In this document: positions 1-7,523 of the stretch, piece after piece
Position numbering within the stretch: the first letter of the stretch is position 1
How the letters are laid out: every line of letters starts with the position of its first letter
Assembly: GCA_050943615.1 (NCBI GenBank)
Contig: JBMNPN010000048.1
Location: 1 to 17,973, forward strand
Direction of reading: 5' to 3'
Source: CACZQA01 sp050943615
Lineage (GTDB): Bacteria; Actinomycetota; Coriobacteriia; Coriobacteriales; QAMH01
DNA length: 17,973 nucleotides
Made by a program: the position numbers and the translations under genes
The notes under the pieces: model-generated
Seen by the model: only the letters and a program-made list of their open reading frames with translations
What the model was told of the DNA's origin: nothing
Database searches by the model: none

Positions 1-277
1 CGCCTGCGGCGGCGGCGTCTACCAGTCCTGCTACAACGTCATGGGCGGGACCGACTCGGTCATCCCCGTCGACATCTACGTGCCCGGCTGCGCCGTCAAG
101 CCCGAGTCCGTCATGGACGCGGTCATCCAGGGCGTCGGCATCCTCGACGAGAAAGCGCGAAAGCTCAAGGTCTCGCGGCGCAAGAACCGCAAAGGGGCCA
201 AGCCCGGCACTGGAGCACATGCCTCGGTCGCAGATGTCGAGGACGTGCCAGGCGCAGGTTCTGCGGGCGTCGAGTAG
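1..277 (+). CDS. echC: Ech-type hydrogenase small subunit, NuoB-like (3' fragment)
   Basis: This is the 3' end of a gene cut by the window edge; the frame is open from base 2 to a TAG at 275-277. The visible part begins with a Cys followed by three glycines. It continues into the IPVDIYVPGC stretch typical of the NuoB/PSST family, whose cysteines hold the [4Fe-4S] cluster next to the NiFe subunit. Both visible cysteines of that pattern (bases 5-7 and 89-91) are intact. After the fold ends there is a basic, then Ala/Gly/Glu-rich tail of about 40 residues not typical of the core. It is followed 18 nt later by the NuoC-like subunit, which gives the Ech order C-D-E-F. In the family this subunit passes electrons from EchF to the NiFe centre. 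The Ech assignment rests mainly on the neighbours. Confidence 0.88.
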   Translation, partial: ACGGGVYQSCYNVMGGTDSVIPVDIYVPGCAVKPESVMDAVIQGVGILDEKARKLKVSRRKNRKGAKPGTGAHASVADVEDVPGAGSAGVE

Positions 278-295
278 AAAGGAGCTTTGCCACTC

Positions 296-715
296 ATGGA
301 ACACAACGAGCAACCGACATTTCACGATATCGAGCTTTCCGAGCTGACCTCCACGGTAGCCAAGCTCAAGGAAGAGGGCTACGGCTTCGTGCAGCTGTGC
401 GCCACGACGCTCGACGATGCCTGCGAGATGCTCTACGCCTTCACCGAGCCCGGCCGCAAGAACCCCGGCCTCATCGGCTATAACGTCATCGTGCCGGACG
501 GCGCCAGCGTCCCCTCGATCACCAAGTGGTACCCCGCGGCCTTCATCTTCGAAAACGAGACGCACGACCTGTTCGGCATCCACATCGAGGGCATCAACAT
601 CGACTACGAGGGCGACTTCTACAAGCTTTCGGTCGCCTATCCCATGAACCCGCGCGCCGCCGTCTCCAAGGAGGGCGTCGCGCAGCCCGGAAAGGAGGGG
701 GCAGACAATGAGTAA
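296..715 (+). CDS. echD: Ech-type hydrogenase subunit, NuoC-like (30 kDa family)
   Basis: A protein of 139 residues of the NuoC/30-kDa family. The diagnostic part is near residues 80-102, where a Trp-Tyr/Ala-Ala-Phe stretch leads into ENETHDLFGIHIEG, the E-x-x-x-x-DLFG signature. In E. coli HycE this domain is fused to the large subunit. Here it is separate and short, as in Ech hydrogenases. It is a structural subunit of the peripheral arm and carries no visible cofactor ligands. The ATG at 296 is preferred: a strong AAAGGAG lies at 278-284, 11 nt away. A TTG at 287 in the same frame is only 2 nt from it. The gene overlaps echE by 8 nt, implying coupled translation. Confidence 0.88.
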   Translation: MEHNEQPTFHDIELSELTSTVAKLKEEGYGFVQLCATTLDDACEMLYAFTEPGRKNPGLIGYNVIVPDGASVPSITKWYPAAFIFENETHDLFGIHIEGINIDYEGDFYKLSVAYPMNPRAAVSKEGVAQPGKEGADNE

Positions 716-1796
716 GCGCACCGTCGTTCCCTTCGGGCCGCAGCACCCCGTTCTCCCCGAGCCCATCCACCTCGACCTCGTGCTCGAGGACGAGAAGGTC
801 GTCGAGGCGATCCCGCGCATCGGCTATATCCACCGCGGGCTCGAGAAGCTCGTCGAGAAGCGCGACTACACGCAGTTCGTCTACGTCGCAGAGCGCATCT
901 GCGGCATCTGCTCGTTCGGGCATGCCCTCGGCTACTCGCAGTGCGTCGAGCAGCTCATGGGCATCGAGATCACCGACCGTGCAGAGTACCTGCGCGTCAT
1001 CTTCCACGAGCTGTCCCGTATCCACAGCCACCTTCTGTGGTTCGGCCTGCTGGCCGACGGTTTCGGCTTCGAGGCGCTGTTCATGCACTGCTGGCGCCTG
1101 CGCGAGCAGGTGCTCGACATCTTCGAGGCCTGCACGGGAGGGCGCGTGATCTTTTCTGCCTGCGACGTCGGTGGCTTCAAGCAGGACGTCCCCAACGAGA
1201 TGCTGCACGAGATCGTCATCAAGTTCGAGCGCCTGCGCTCGGAGTTCCTCAAGATCCAGAACGCGCTGCTCGAGGACACGTCCGTGAAGAGCCGTATGGT
1301 CGGCGTCGGCGTTCTCACAAAGGAGCAGGCCGTCGAGTACTCGATGGTGGGCCCGTTCGCCCGCGCCTCCGGGCTGAGAATCGACGAGCGTCTCATCGGC
1401 ATGGGCGCCTACAGCGCGCTCGATTCCTTCGAGCCGATTGTCTCTGAAGAGGGCGACTGCTGGGCTCGCTGCAAGGTGCGTTCCGACGAGGTGCTGCAGT
1501 CCATGGACATCATCACCGAGCTCATCGACAAGATTCCCGACGGCGACGTCATGGTTCCCGTATCGGGCAACCCGGAAGATGGGGCACGTGCGATGATGAC
1601 CGTCGAGCAGCCCCGCGGCCAGGCGTTCTACTACGCCATCGGCAACGGGACCAAGTTCCTGAAGCGCATGCGCGTGCGCACCCCGACGAGCCAGAACCTC
1701 GCGGGCATGACCGCTGCGCTCGCAGGTTGCGACTTTGCCGACGTCCCCATGATCGTCTTGACCATCGACCCCTGCATCAGCTGCACGGAAAGGTAG
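708..1796 (+). CDS. echE: Ech-type [NiFe]-hydrogenase large (catalytic) subunit
   Basis: A protein of 362 residues. It catalyses reversible proton reduction to H2 using ferredoxin electrons in a membrane-associated group 4 complex that couples this to ion translocation. Both nickel-binding motifs are complete: RICGIC with C65 and C68, followed by His after SFG, and the C-terminal DPCISCTER with C356 and C359. All four cysteines are therefore present, which separates it from NuoD of complex I, where they are lost. The protein stops at the Arg directly after the second motif. It thus lacks the cleavable C-terminal peptide of many NiFe large subunits. Length fits EchE. A strong purine-rich ribosome site (AAAGGAGGGG, 691-700) precedes the ATG, inside the end of echD. 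Confidence 0.95.
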   Translation: MSKRTVVPFGPQHPVLPEPIHLDLVLEDEKVVEAIPRIGYIHRGLEKLVEKRDYTQFVYVAERICGICSFGHALGYSQCVEQLMGIEITDRAEYLRVIFHELSRIHSHLLWFGLLADGFGFEALFMHCWRLREQVLDIFEACTGGRVIFSACDVGGFKQDVPNEMLHEIVIKFERLRSEFLKIQNALLEDTSVKSRMVGVGVLTKEQAVEYSMVGPFARASGLRIDERLIGMGAYSALDSFEPIVSEEGDCWARCKVRSDEVLQSMDIITELIDKIPDGDVMVPVSGNPEDGARAMMTVEQPRGQAFYYAIGNGTKFLKRMRVRTPTSQNLAGMTAALAGCDFADVPMIVLTIDPCISCTER

Positions 1797-1803
1797 GGTA
1801 GTA

Positions 1804-2289
1804 GTGGGAGTTTTCAAGCTGGGCGGCATGACGCTCAAGAGCCTGTTCACCAAAGCGCCGACGCGCCGCTACCCGTACGAGAAACGCGAGCCGTTCGAGC
1901 GCTCGCGCGGACATATCGACATGATCGACATCCACGACTGCATCTTCTGCGGCATGTGCCAGCGCAAGTGCCCGGCAGATGCCATCGTGGTCGACCGCAA
2001 GGCCTCCAAGTGGACCTACTGGCCCTACAAGTGCGTCGCCTGCGATTCCTGTGTGCGCGCCTGCCCGAAAAGCGACCTCGAGATGCTCCAGGCGCGTCCC
2101 GAGACAACCGACGATGTGTCCAAAACTGTCGTATATGCTCTGACGGCCGAGGAGATCGCTGAGAAAGAGCGTCTCGCGGCAGAAAAGAAGGCTAAAATAC
2201 TTGCTGCTCAAAAGGCGAAGATGCAAGCCGCAGCCAAGAAGGGCGCCGATAAGGACGGCAAGGGCGGCTCTGATAAGGAAAAAGAGTAG
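1804..2289 (+). CDS. echF: Ech-type hydrogenase ferredoxin-like subunit, 2x[4Fe-4S]
   Basis: A protein of 161 residues of the NuoI/EchF type. Two classic C-x2-C-x2-C-x3-C-P motifs (C46/C49/C52/C56 and C77/C80/C83/C87) bind two [4Fe-4S] clusters. These carry electrons from soluble ferredoxin to the small subunit. The N-terminus (KLGGMTLKSLF, then TRRYPY) looks like that of EchF proteins, which supports the GTG at 1804 over the ATG at 1828; AGGG at 1795-1798 is 5 nt upstream. The gap to echE is 7 nt. From about residue 113 the protein has an odd tail of nearly 50 residues rich in Ala, Lys and Glu, ending in Lys/Asp/Gly/Glu. It probably forms a charged helix and lies outside the usual fold. Confidence 0.92.
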   Translation: MGVFKLGGMTLKSLFTKAPTRRYPYEKREPFERSRGHIDMIDIHDCIFCGMCQRKCPADAIVVDRKASKWTYWPYKCVACDSCVRACPKSDLEMLQARPETTDDVSKTVVYALTAEEIAEKERLAAEKKAKILAAQKAKMQAAAKKGADKDGKGGSDKEKE

Positions 2290-2304
2290 GAGCTAGAGAG
2301 TCTC

Positions 2305-2985
2305 GTGGGGGACATGCTGAACGAGGAGAGCGCCGTTCAACGGGTGCGCCAGCACCTCGAGGGCGGAAGTCCCACCGACGAGGTCACCGACAAGGTGCTC
2401 ACCGTCCCCAACGTGATCACGTTCATCCGTCTTCTGCTGCTGCCGCTTTTCCTGTGGCTCGAGTTCGGTGCGCACTCAGAAATCGCCGCGCTCGTCGTCT
2501 TTGCCATCGCCGCATCCACGGACTGGGTCGACGGCCAGGTTGCCCGCCGCACCCATCAGGTGTCGAAACTCGGAAAGATCCTGGACCCGACGGTCGACAG
2601 ACTTCTCATATTCGTCGGTGTCATCGCGGTCTTCTTCCTCGGCCGTGTCCCCCTCTGGATCCTCGTCTACCTCATTGCACGCGATGCGCTTCTGCTCTTG
2701 GGCGGTCAGTTCTTGCTGAGAAAGATCGGCGAGGTACCCCCTGTGCGCTACCTGGGCAAGTTCGCCACGGCCTTCATCATGTTCGGATTCTGCTTCCTAC
2801 TCCTCGGCATGCCCTCGGTTCCCGGGCTCGGCATCGCCGGTGCCCCCACCTGGCTTCCCGGCTTCGGCCTGGAGGGCACGTACCTGGGGACGTGGCTCGT
2901 GTATGCGGGGCTTGTCTGCTCCATCACGGTCTTTGTGCGCTACATCATCGACGGTGCGCGTCTCTATTTTGGGAAGCGCAGCTAG
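2305..2985 (+). CDS. pgsA: CDP-alcohol phosphatidyltransferase, probably phosphatidylglycerophosphate synthase
   Basis: An integral membrane protein of 226 residues. It carries the full CDP-alcohol phosphatidyltransferase signature D-G-x2-A-R-x8-G-x3-D-x3-D in the stretch DGQVARRTHQVSKLGKILD, then PTVD (about residues 75-97). These Asp residues bind metal and catalyse transfer of the phosphatidyl group from CDP-diacylglycerol. The preceding TVPNVITFIRLLLLPLF resembles the start of PgsA proteins. Several hydrophobic segments follow. A loop near residues 175-195 rich in Gly and Pro makes it slightly longer than typical PgsA. The acceptor is probably glycerol 3-phosphate, but a cardiolipin synthase of the same fold cannot be excluded. 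The start is GTG 2305 or ATG 2314. It lies 15 nt after echF and may be co-transcribed. Confidence 0.8.
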   Translation: MGDMLNEESAVQRVRQHLEGGSPTDEVTDKVLTVPNVITFIRLLLLPLFLWLEFGAHSEIAALVVFAIAASTDWVDGQVARRTHQVSKLGKILDPTVDRLLIFVGVIAVFFLGRVPLWILVYLIARDALLLLGGQFLLRKIGEVPPVRYLGKFATAFIMFGFCFLLLGMPSVPGLGIAGAPTWLPGFGLEGTYLGTWLVYAGLVCSITVFVRYIIDGARLYFGKRS

Positions 2986-3076
2986 AATATGCCTACTGCT
3001 GCCCTATGTACTCTTGATTGAGGCGCGTCAGTTGAATGACAATATCGGGGCGTTTGCCGATAAAGTTTCCTAATTG

Positions 3077-3106
3077 CTGACAGGTTCATTACGCCTCAGC
3101 TAGATT
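3077..3106 (+). promoter_or_regulatory. candidate promoter upstream of the VanW-family gene
   Basis: CTGACA at 3077-3082 and TAGATT at 3101-3106 are separated by 18 nt and resemble sigma-70 -35 and -10 boxes. The 2986-3198 gap is visibly A+T-richer than the coding sequence around it, as expected for a promoter region. The implied leader to the start at 3199 is about 85 nt. The assignment rests on similarity to consensus only. Confidence 0.3.
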
Positions 3107-3198
3107 CGTATTATCCCAGTCGTACAATTTTCATATCTGAATACATTTTTGCCGCCACTTAACAAGGCGGTGGTGGTATTCTCCAAAGCTACGTATAC

Positions 3199-5988
3199 AT
3201 GTGTTTTTCGAAAGGGTTTTCAAAAGCGGTGAGCGTGTTCGGCAATAAGAAGCAGCCTACCTCAAGGAAGTACCAGCTTCCCGATGACGCTGACGAGATT
3301 CACTCGGGTGCATCTCGCCGACAGCACGGCCAGGTCAGGAAAGCGACCGGCCAGCCGAGTTTTTCGGAAACCGCGTCTAAATCGGTAAAGAGAACGCCGC
3401 ATAGGAGAAGCGTGGAGGGTGCACACCTTGACGTCGAGCCGCACAAGCGGGAGGGGTCCCGTTCTCCCGGTTCGTCGCTTGGCGATGCCGTTAAAAGTGC
3501 ACGCGCACACGAGCGTTCTGACTCAGAACATGTACGCCCCATGACGAGGAGATCTTCTGCATCCAGCGCGTCTGGGGGAGACAGGAAAAGCGTCTTGCGC
3601 GCAAGTCGCCAGTCTGTGCCCAAACAGCGCTCCGGCGCTCAGGGGCCGCGGCCTCATTCGCGCAGCAGGACGGCAGCACGCTCTCAAGACGGCCATTCTC
3701 CCGCTAAGGGCTCTTTCCGTGCTAATCGGCCCGTTTCCCGTGGGGCCTCCCAGGTCCATGCCGCCGAAGCGGCGGATGTGCATGCGCGCAGGGTCGAGCC
3801 CCAGCGCACGTCGCATGACGCCTCGACACATGATGCCCGCGGTCGCAAGAAGGCCTCCACGCGACCGTTGGCGCTTCCCGGCTCCGAGCAGCTCGCGCTC
3901 GAGCCTCACAAGGTGGCGTCGGGCCCCCAGCCCCGCACGGCAAGCGAAGGCCAGCGTTTCAGGAGCTTCTTCAAGGTGCACCTTGCCGTGATGCTCCCGA
4001 TAACCCTCATCGTCGCCTTCATCTTGGGGTTCGGGTGCTTTGACATCGTGAACAACTGGGGAAAGATCCATACCGGGGTGAGCGTGCAGGGCATCGACGT
4101 TGGCGGTATGACCAAGCAGGAGGCAAGCTCGCTTCTCCAAGAGACGCTTTCTCCTACGGTCGAAGATGCCACGGTCACGCTCTATGAGAGTTCAGAGATA
4201 GCCAGCTCAGATGGCAAGCAAGTCGATGACTCCACCAACGTTCCCGAGGCATATGCTGCCGAGGCATCGGGCAAGGATGTCAACGGCGACGGCGATACCG
4301 ATACCTGGAAGATTACCGCCGATACCATCGGCGCGAGCGTCGACGGCGACGCTTTGGCTGATGAGGCCTATCAGGTCGGACGCGAGGGCAATTTCATTGG
4401 CGAGCGCATCTCGACGTATTTCAGCACCAAGAACATCGCTGCGACGCTTTCCTACAACGAAGAGCTCTTCTCCACGCTCGTGGACGAGATCAACAAGGCA
4501 ATCGGCACGAGCGTCAAGAACAGCAAGGCCAAGATCAGCAACGGCAAGGCGACGTTGTCGAGCGGCCACGATGGCGTTCAGGTTGACACGGACCTGTTCA
4601 TCAAGAAGATCTCCGCCTCCGCGTTCAACTCGGAGACATCTGCCTGCACGATACCGATGGTCACGGTCACCCGCGACATCGGAGACGACACCGCCCAAAG
4701 GGTGGTCGACCAGATCAACAATGCCATCACCCAGCCCGTCACGGTCACGTACGACAACCAGACCTGGACGCTCGATTCGTCCAAGCTCGGGTCGTTTATC
4801 CGGCAGAAGGTGCTCTCGGAAGACGAGGTCCTCGTCATCGGCAACGGTACCGAGCGCGTCGACTCGAGCGGGTCTTCCAAGGCGGAATACGACGTGAGCG
4901 CGGGAACCGATGAAAACTCGGGGTCCATCTTGCAGGCCTATGTCAAGCAGGAGGCCTTTGACAAGTACCTCGTCTCCATCCTCGGAGACAAGGCAACCGG
5001 CGGTGCCACCAATGCCAAGTTCGTCGTCAAGAACGGCCAGATCACCATCAAGCCGAGCAAGAACGGCACTGGCCCGGATCGTTCGAGTGCCGAGGTGACG
5101 CTGCAGAAGATTCTCTTCGGCGACGAGTCCTCCAATCGTACCATCACGTTGGCCGATACCACCGTTGAGCCCGAGCTCACGACCGAAGAGGCCCAGAGCA
5201 TGGGCATCAAGGACAAGCTCGCCTCCTGGTCCATCCCGCTTTCCGGGTCCTCGTCACGCATCTCCAACATCAAGTTGCTGTGCAAGATGATCAACGGCTC
5301 GCTGGTCGCGCCGGGCGAGACCTGGTCGTTCAACGAGACGACGGGCGAGCGCACTTCCGAAAAGGGCTTCAAGACCGCTCCCGTTATCGTCAACGGCAAG
5401 CACGAAGACCAGCTTGGCGGAGGTATCTGCCAGGTCGCGACCTGCATCTTCAACTGCGCCTGCTATTCCGGGCTCGGCATCGGCACGCGTGCAAACCACG
5501 CCTTCTACATCTCCGCCTACGACGACAAGGGCTTTGCGGACGCGACGGTCTCGTGGCCTAGTCCCGACCTGCAGTGGATCAACGACATGAGCAACTACAT
5601 CCTCGTCACCGCATCGGTCACCTCGAGCGGCAACGTCACGGTGAGCTTCTGGGGCACCGACGAAGGACGCACGGTCACCTGCGATCGCGGTGAGTGGAAG
5701 AAGGGCGATAGCTACAAGGTCGTCAAGGAATACGACGACTCGCTTGCCGCAGGTACAACTGAAGTCGAGCAGTACGGTGTCGACGGCCGCAAGATCACGA
5801 TCCACTACGTTGCCAAGGACAAGGACGGAAACGTCCTCCACGACATCAACTTCAAGTCGGTCTACGAGGCGCAAAACGAGATCATCAAGGTAGGCACGAA
5901 GGGCTCCTCGAGCTCGTCTGATGACGACTCGTCGGATTCCTCCAGTGACTCCTCGGACGAGTCCTCGAGCGACTCTTCCGACGAGTAG
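3199..5988 (+). CDS. membrane-anchored VanW-family protein with basic N-terminal extension
   Basis: A protein of up to 929 residues. Residues 1-255 are low-complexity, rich in Arg, Ser, His and Lys, and predicted cytoplasmic. A single membrane segment lies at about 260-285. From residue 290 (GVSVQGIDVGGMT) the outer part shows repeated domains of the peptidoglycan-binding type seen in VanW and L,D-transpeptidase proteins. One carries VGREGN, typical of that family. The VanW domain spans about 695-830, with LGGGICQVAT near 739 and a conserved NHAFY. Residues 903-929 are almost only Ser, Asp and Glu. VanW proteins are linked to glycopeptide-resistance clusters, but their biochemistry is unresolved; no van genes are nearby. 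ATG 3199 lacks a clear ribosome site. GTG 3229, 12 nt after GAAAGGG, is an alternative. Confidence 0.87.
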   Translation: MCFSKGFSKAVSVFGNKKQPTSRKYQLPDDADEIHSGASRRQHGQVRKATGQPSFSETASKSVKRTPHRRSVEGAHLDVEPHKREGSRSPGSSLGDAVKSARAHERSDSEHVRPMTRRSSASSASGGDRKSVLRASRQSVPKQRSGAQGPRPHSRSRTAARSQDGHSPAKGSFRANRPVSRGASQVHAAEAADVHARRVEPQRTSHDASTHDARGRKKASTRPLALPGSEQLALEPHKVASGPQPRTASEGQRFRSFFKVHLAVMLPITLIVAFILGFGCFDIVNNWGKIHTGVSVQGIDVGGMTKQEASSLLQETLSPTVEDATVTLYESSEIASSDGKQVDDSTNVPEAYAAEASGKDVNGDGDTDTWKITADTIGASVDGDALADEAYQVGREGNFIGERISTYFSTKNIAATLSYNEELFSTLVDEINKAIGTSVKNSKAKISNGKATLSSGHDGVQVDTDLFIKKISASAFNSETSACTIPMVTVTRDIGDDTAQRVVDQINNAITQPVTVTYDNQTWTLDSSKLGSFIRQKVLSEDEVLVIGNGTERVDSSGSSKAEYDVSAGTDENSGSILQAYVKQEAFDKYLVSILGDKATGGATNAKFVVKNGQITIKPSKNGTGPDRSSAEVTLQKILFGDESSNRTITLADTTVEPELTTEEAQSMGIKDKLASWSIPLSGSSSRISNIKLLCKMINGSLVAPGETWSFNETTGERTSEKGFKTAPVIVNGKHEDQLGGGICQVATCIFNCACYSGLGIGTRANHAFYISAYDDKGFADATVSWPSPDLQWINDMSNYILVTASVTSSGNVTVSFWGTDEGRTVTCDRGEWKKGDSYKVVKEYDDSLAAGTTEVEQYGVDGRKITIHYVAKDKDGNVLHDINFKSVYEAQNEIIKVGTKGSSSSSDDDSSDSSSDSSDESSSDSSDE

Positions 5989-6058
5989 CGGAAATTGGCG
6001 CTTCCGCATGGCCTTGCCGTCGGCTTTTGTCGATTGCGTGGGGGGATGGCGCGCAAGA

Positions 6059-6129
6059 CAAATGCGGTATGTCATTTTCGCGTGCAAATGCGGCAAATAC
6101 TGCTACAGTCTTTGCAACGATTCGCATTT
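6059..6129 (+). repeat. short repeat set AAATGCG (two direct, one inverted) before paaK
   Basis: CAAATGCGG occurs at 6059-6067 and again at 6085-6093, 26 nt apart, about 2.5 helical turns. The inverse CGCATTT is at 6123-6129. All three lie in the gap between the VanW gene and paaK and surround a possible extended -10 (6101-6109). The arrangement looks like operator sites for a dimeric regulator, but no regulator gene is nearby and chance cannot be excluded. Confidence 0.35.
6101..6109 (+). promoter_or_regulatory. candidate extended -10 promoter of paaK
   Basis: TGCTACAGT matches an extended -10 element (TG-n-TAnnnT). No good -35 box is visible at 16-18 nt upstream. The leader to the ATG at 6213 would be close to 95 nt. 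It lies between the copies of the AAATGCG repeat. Confidence 0.3.
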
Positions 6130-6212
6130 CCCGAAAAGAGCCGGGCTCAAGAAATCCTGCGGATCGAGCGGCAAGGTCTTTGCCCAGACGACTATGAAAG
6201 AGAAACGGACGT

Positions 6213-7523
6213 ATGGCATTCCAAGATGAGATCACGCATATGAGCCGCGACGAACTTGAAGCCCTGCAGCTGCAGCGCCTCAAGGACACGGCCAAGGTCT
6301 GCTACGAGAAGGTCCCCTTCTACAAGAAGAAGTTCGACGAGGCGGGAATCTCCCCCGAAGACATCCACTCTCTCGATGACCTCGAGAGGCTTCCCTTCAC
6401 CACCAAACAGGACCTGCGCGACGAGTATCCGTACGGGCTTTTCGCCCGACCGCTTTCCGAGATCAAGGAAATACACATGTCCTCGGGAACCACGGGCATC
6501 GCCACCGTGAGCGGATACACCGAAACCGACCTCCAGAACTGGGGCGATTGCTTTGCCCGCGGCATCTCGTACGCCGGCGGTGGCAAAGACGACGTGCTCC
6601 AAGTGAACTATGGCTACGGCCTTTTCACCGGTGGTCTGGGTGCTCACTACGGCGGCCTCCACGCCGGTTGCACGACCATCCCGATCTCTGCGGGAAACAC
6701 CGCTCGGCAGATCAAGGTGCTCCAGTCCATGGGGACGACGATGATCGCCTGTACGCCGAGCTACGCCATGCACATTGCCGACACCGCCATCGAGATGGGG
6801 CTCGACCCGGCCAAGGACTTCCACCTCAAAGCCGGCATCCATGGTGCCGAGGCCTTCTCCGACCAGTTCCGCGCCAATCTCGAGGAAAAGCTCTCCTACA
6901 AGGTCTACGACGTCTACGGTCTCACTGAGGTCATGGGCCCGGGCGTTGCCATGGAATGCGCATGCCAGAATGGCCTGCACGTCGCCGAGGACCACTTCCT
7001 TATTGAGGTGCTCGACCCCGATACGCACGAGCCGGTGCCGGACGGGGAGTGGGGCGAGCTCGTCATCACGACGCTCACCAAGGAGGCCTGTCCGGTCATC
7101 CGCTATCGTACCAAGGACATCACGCGTATCATCCCCGGCATCTGCGACTGCGGGAGGACGCACGTGCGCATCGCGCGCCTGCACGGGCGCACCGACGACA
7201 TGATGATCATCCGCGGCGTCAACGTCTTCCCCAGCCAGATCGAAAACGTCTGCTCCGGCTTCGACGAGATCGCCGATTGGTACCAGCTCGAGCTCACGCG
7301 CGAGCGCGGGCTGGACGTCTGCACCCTCAAGATCGAGACGACGCCCGATTTCCCGATCGACGAGATCCGAGCGATCGAGAGCTTGCAGCATCGCCTGCAG
7401 GCCGCCCTCAAAGACGAGCTCGCCATCAAGCTCAACATCAAGGTCGTCGAACCGCACACCATCCAACGCTCCGAAGGCAAGGCCATCCGCATCGTTGACC
7501 TGCGCGAGAAGGGAGAGAAGTAA
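6213..7523 (+). CDS. paaK: phenylacetate-CoA ligase (AMP-forming), PaaK family
   Basis: A protein of 436 residues, the normal length of the family. It converts phenylacetate or another arylacetate, ATP and CoA to the aryl-acetyl-CoA, AMP and pyrophosphate in the cytoplasm; the reaction can also run in reverse. The ATP-binding loop SSGTTG is at 90-95. YGLTEVMGPG (about 238-247) is the adenine/acid-binding motif. A Cys-rich CDCGRTHVRIARLHGR leads into DDMMIIRGVNVFPSQIE, typical of PaaK. The catalytic C-terminal Lys is probably K423 in SEGKAIRIVD. The start ATG has only a weak GAAAGAGA ribosome site. The stop TAA shares its last A with the ACT-protein ATG. The aryl substrate fits the iorAB genes downstream, but it cannot be read from sequence. 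Confidence 0.93.
   Translation: MAFQDEITHMSRDELEALQLQRLKDTAKVCYEKVPFYKKKFDEAGISPEDIHSLDDLERLPFTTKQDLRDEYPYGLFARPLSEIKEIHMSSGTTGIATVSGYTETDLQNWGDCFARGISYAGGGKDDVLQVNYGYGLFTGGLGAHYGGLHAGCTTIPISAGNTARQIKVLQSMGTTMIACTPSYAMHIADTAIEMGLDPAKDFHLKAGIHGAEAFSDQFRANLEEKLSYKVYDVYGLTEVMGPGVAMECACQNGLHVAEDHFLIEVLDPDTHEPVPDGEWGELVITTLTKEACPVIRYRTKDITRIIPGICDCGRTHVRIARLHGRTDDMMIIRGVNVFPSQIENVCSGFDEIADWYQLELTRERGLDVCTLKIETTPDFPIDEIRAIESLQHRLQAALKDELAIKLNIKVVEPHTIQRSEGKAIRIVDLREKGEK

Noticed and set aside
594..1853. Long open frame on the minus strand (419 codons) opposite echE
   Set aside because: It mirrors a clear hydrogenase gene with all motifs. High G+C sequence with strong third-base bias makes such antisense frames by chance, and no family motif was seen.
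3152..3170. CCGCC/GGCGG hairpin in the gap before the VanW gene
   Set aside because: The stem is only 5 bp with a 9-nt loop, and no T-run follows on either strand. It is not a convincing terminator.
5988..6007. GCGGAA/TTCCGC inverted repeat at the end of the VanW gene
   Set aside because: Six base pairs with no T-run after it. It may be a chance hairpin.
6192..7466. Long minus-strand frame opposite paaK
   Set aside because: Same reason: it is the shadow of a strongly supported PaaK gene, and its composition (Val, Asp, Gly, Leu rich) is typical of antisense translation.
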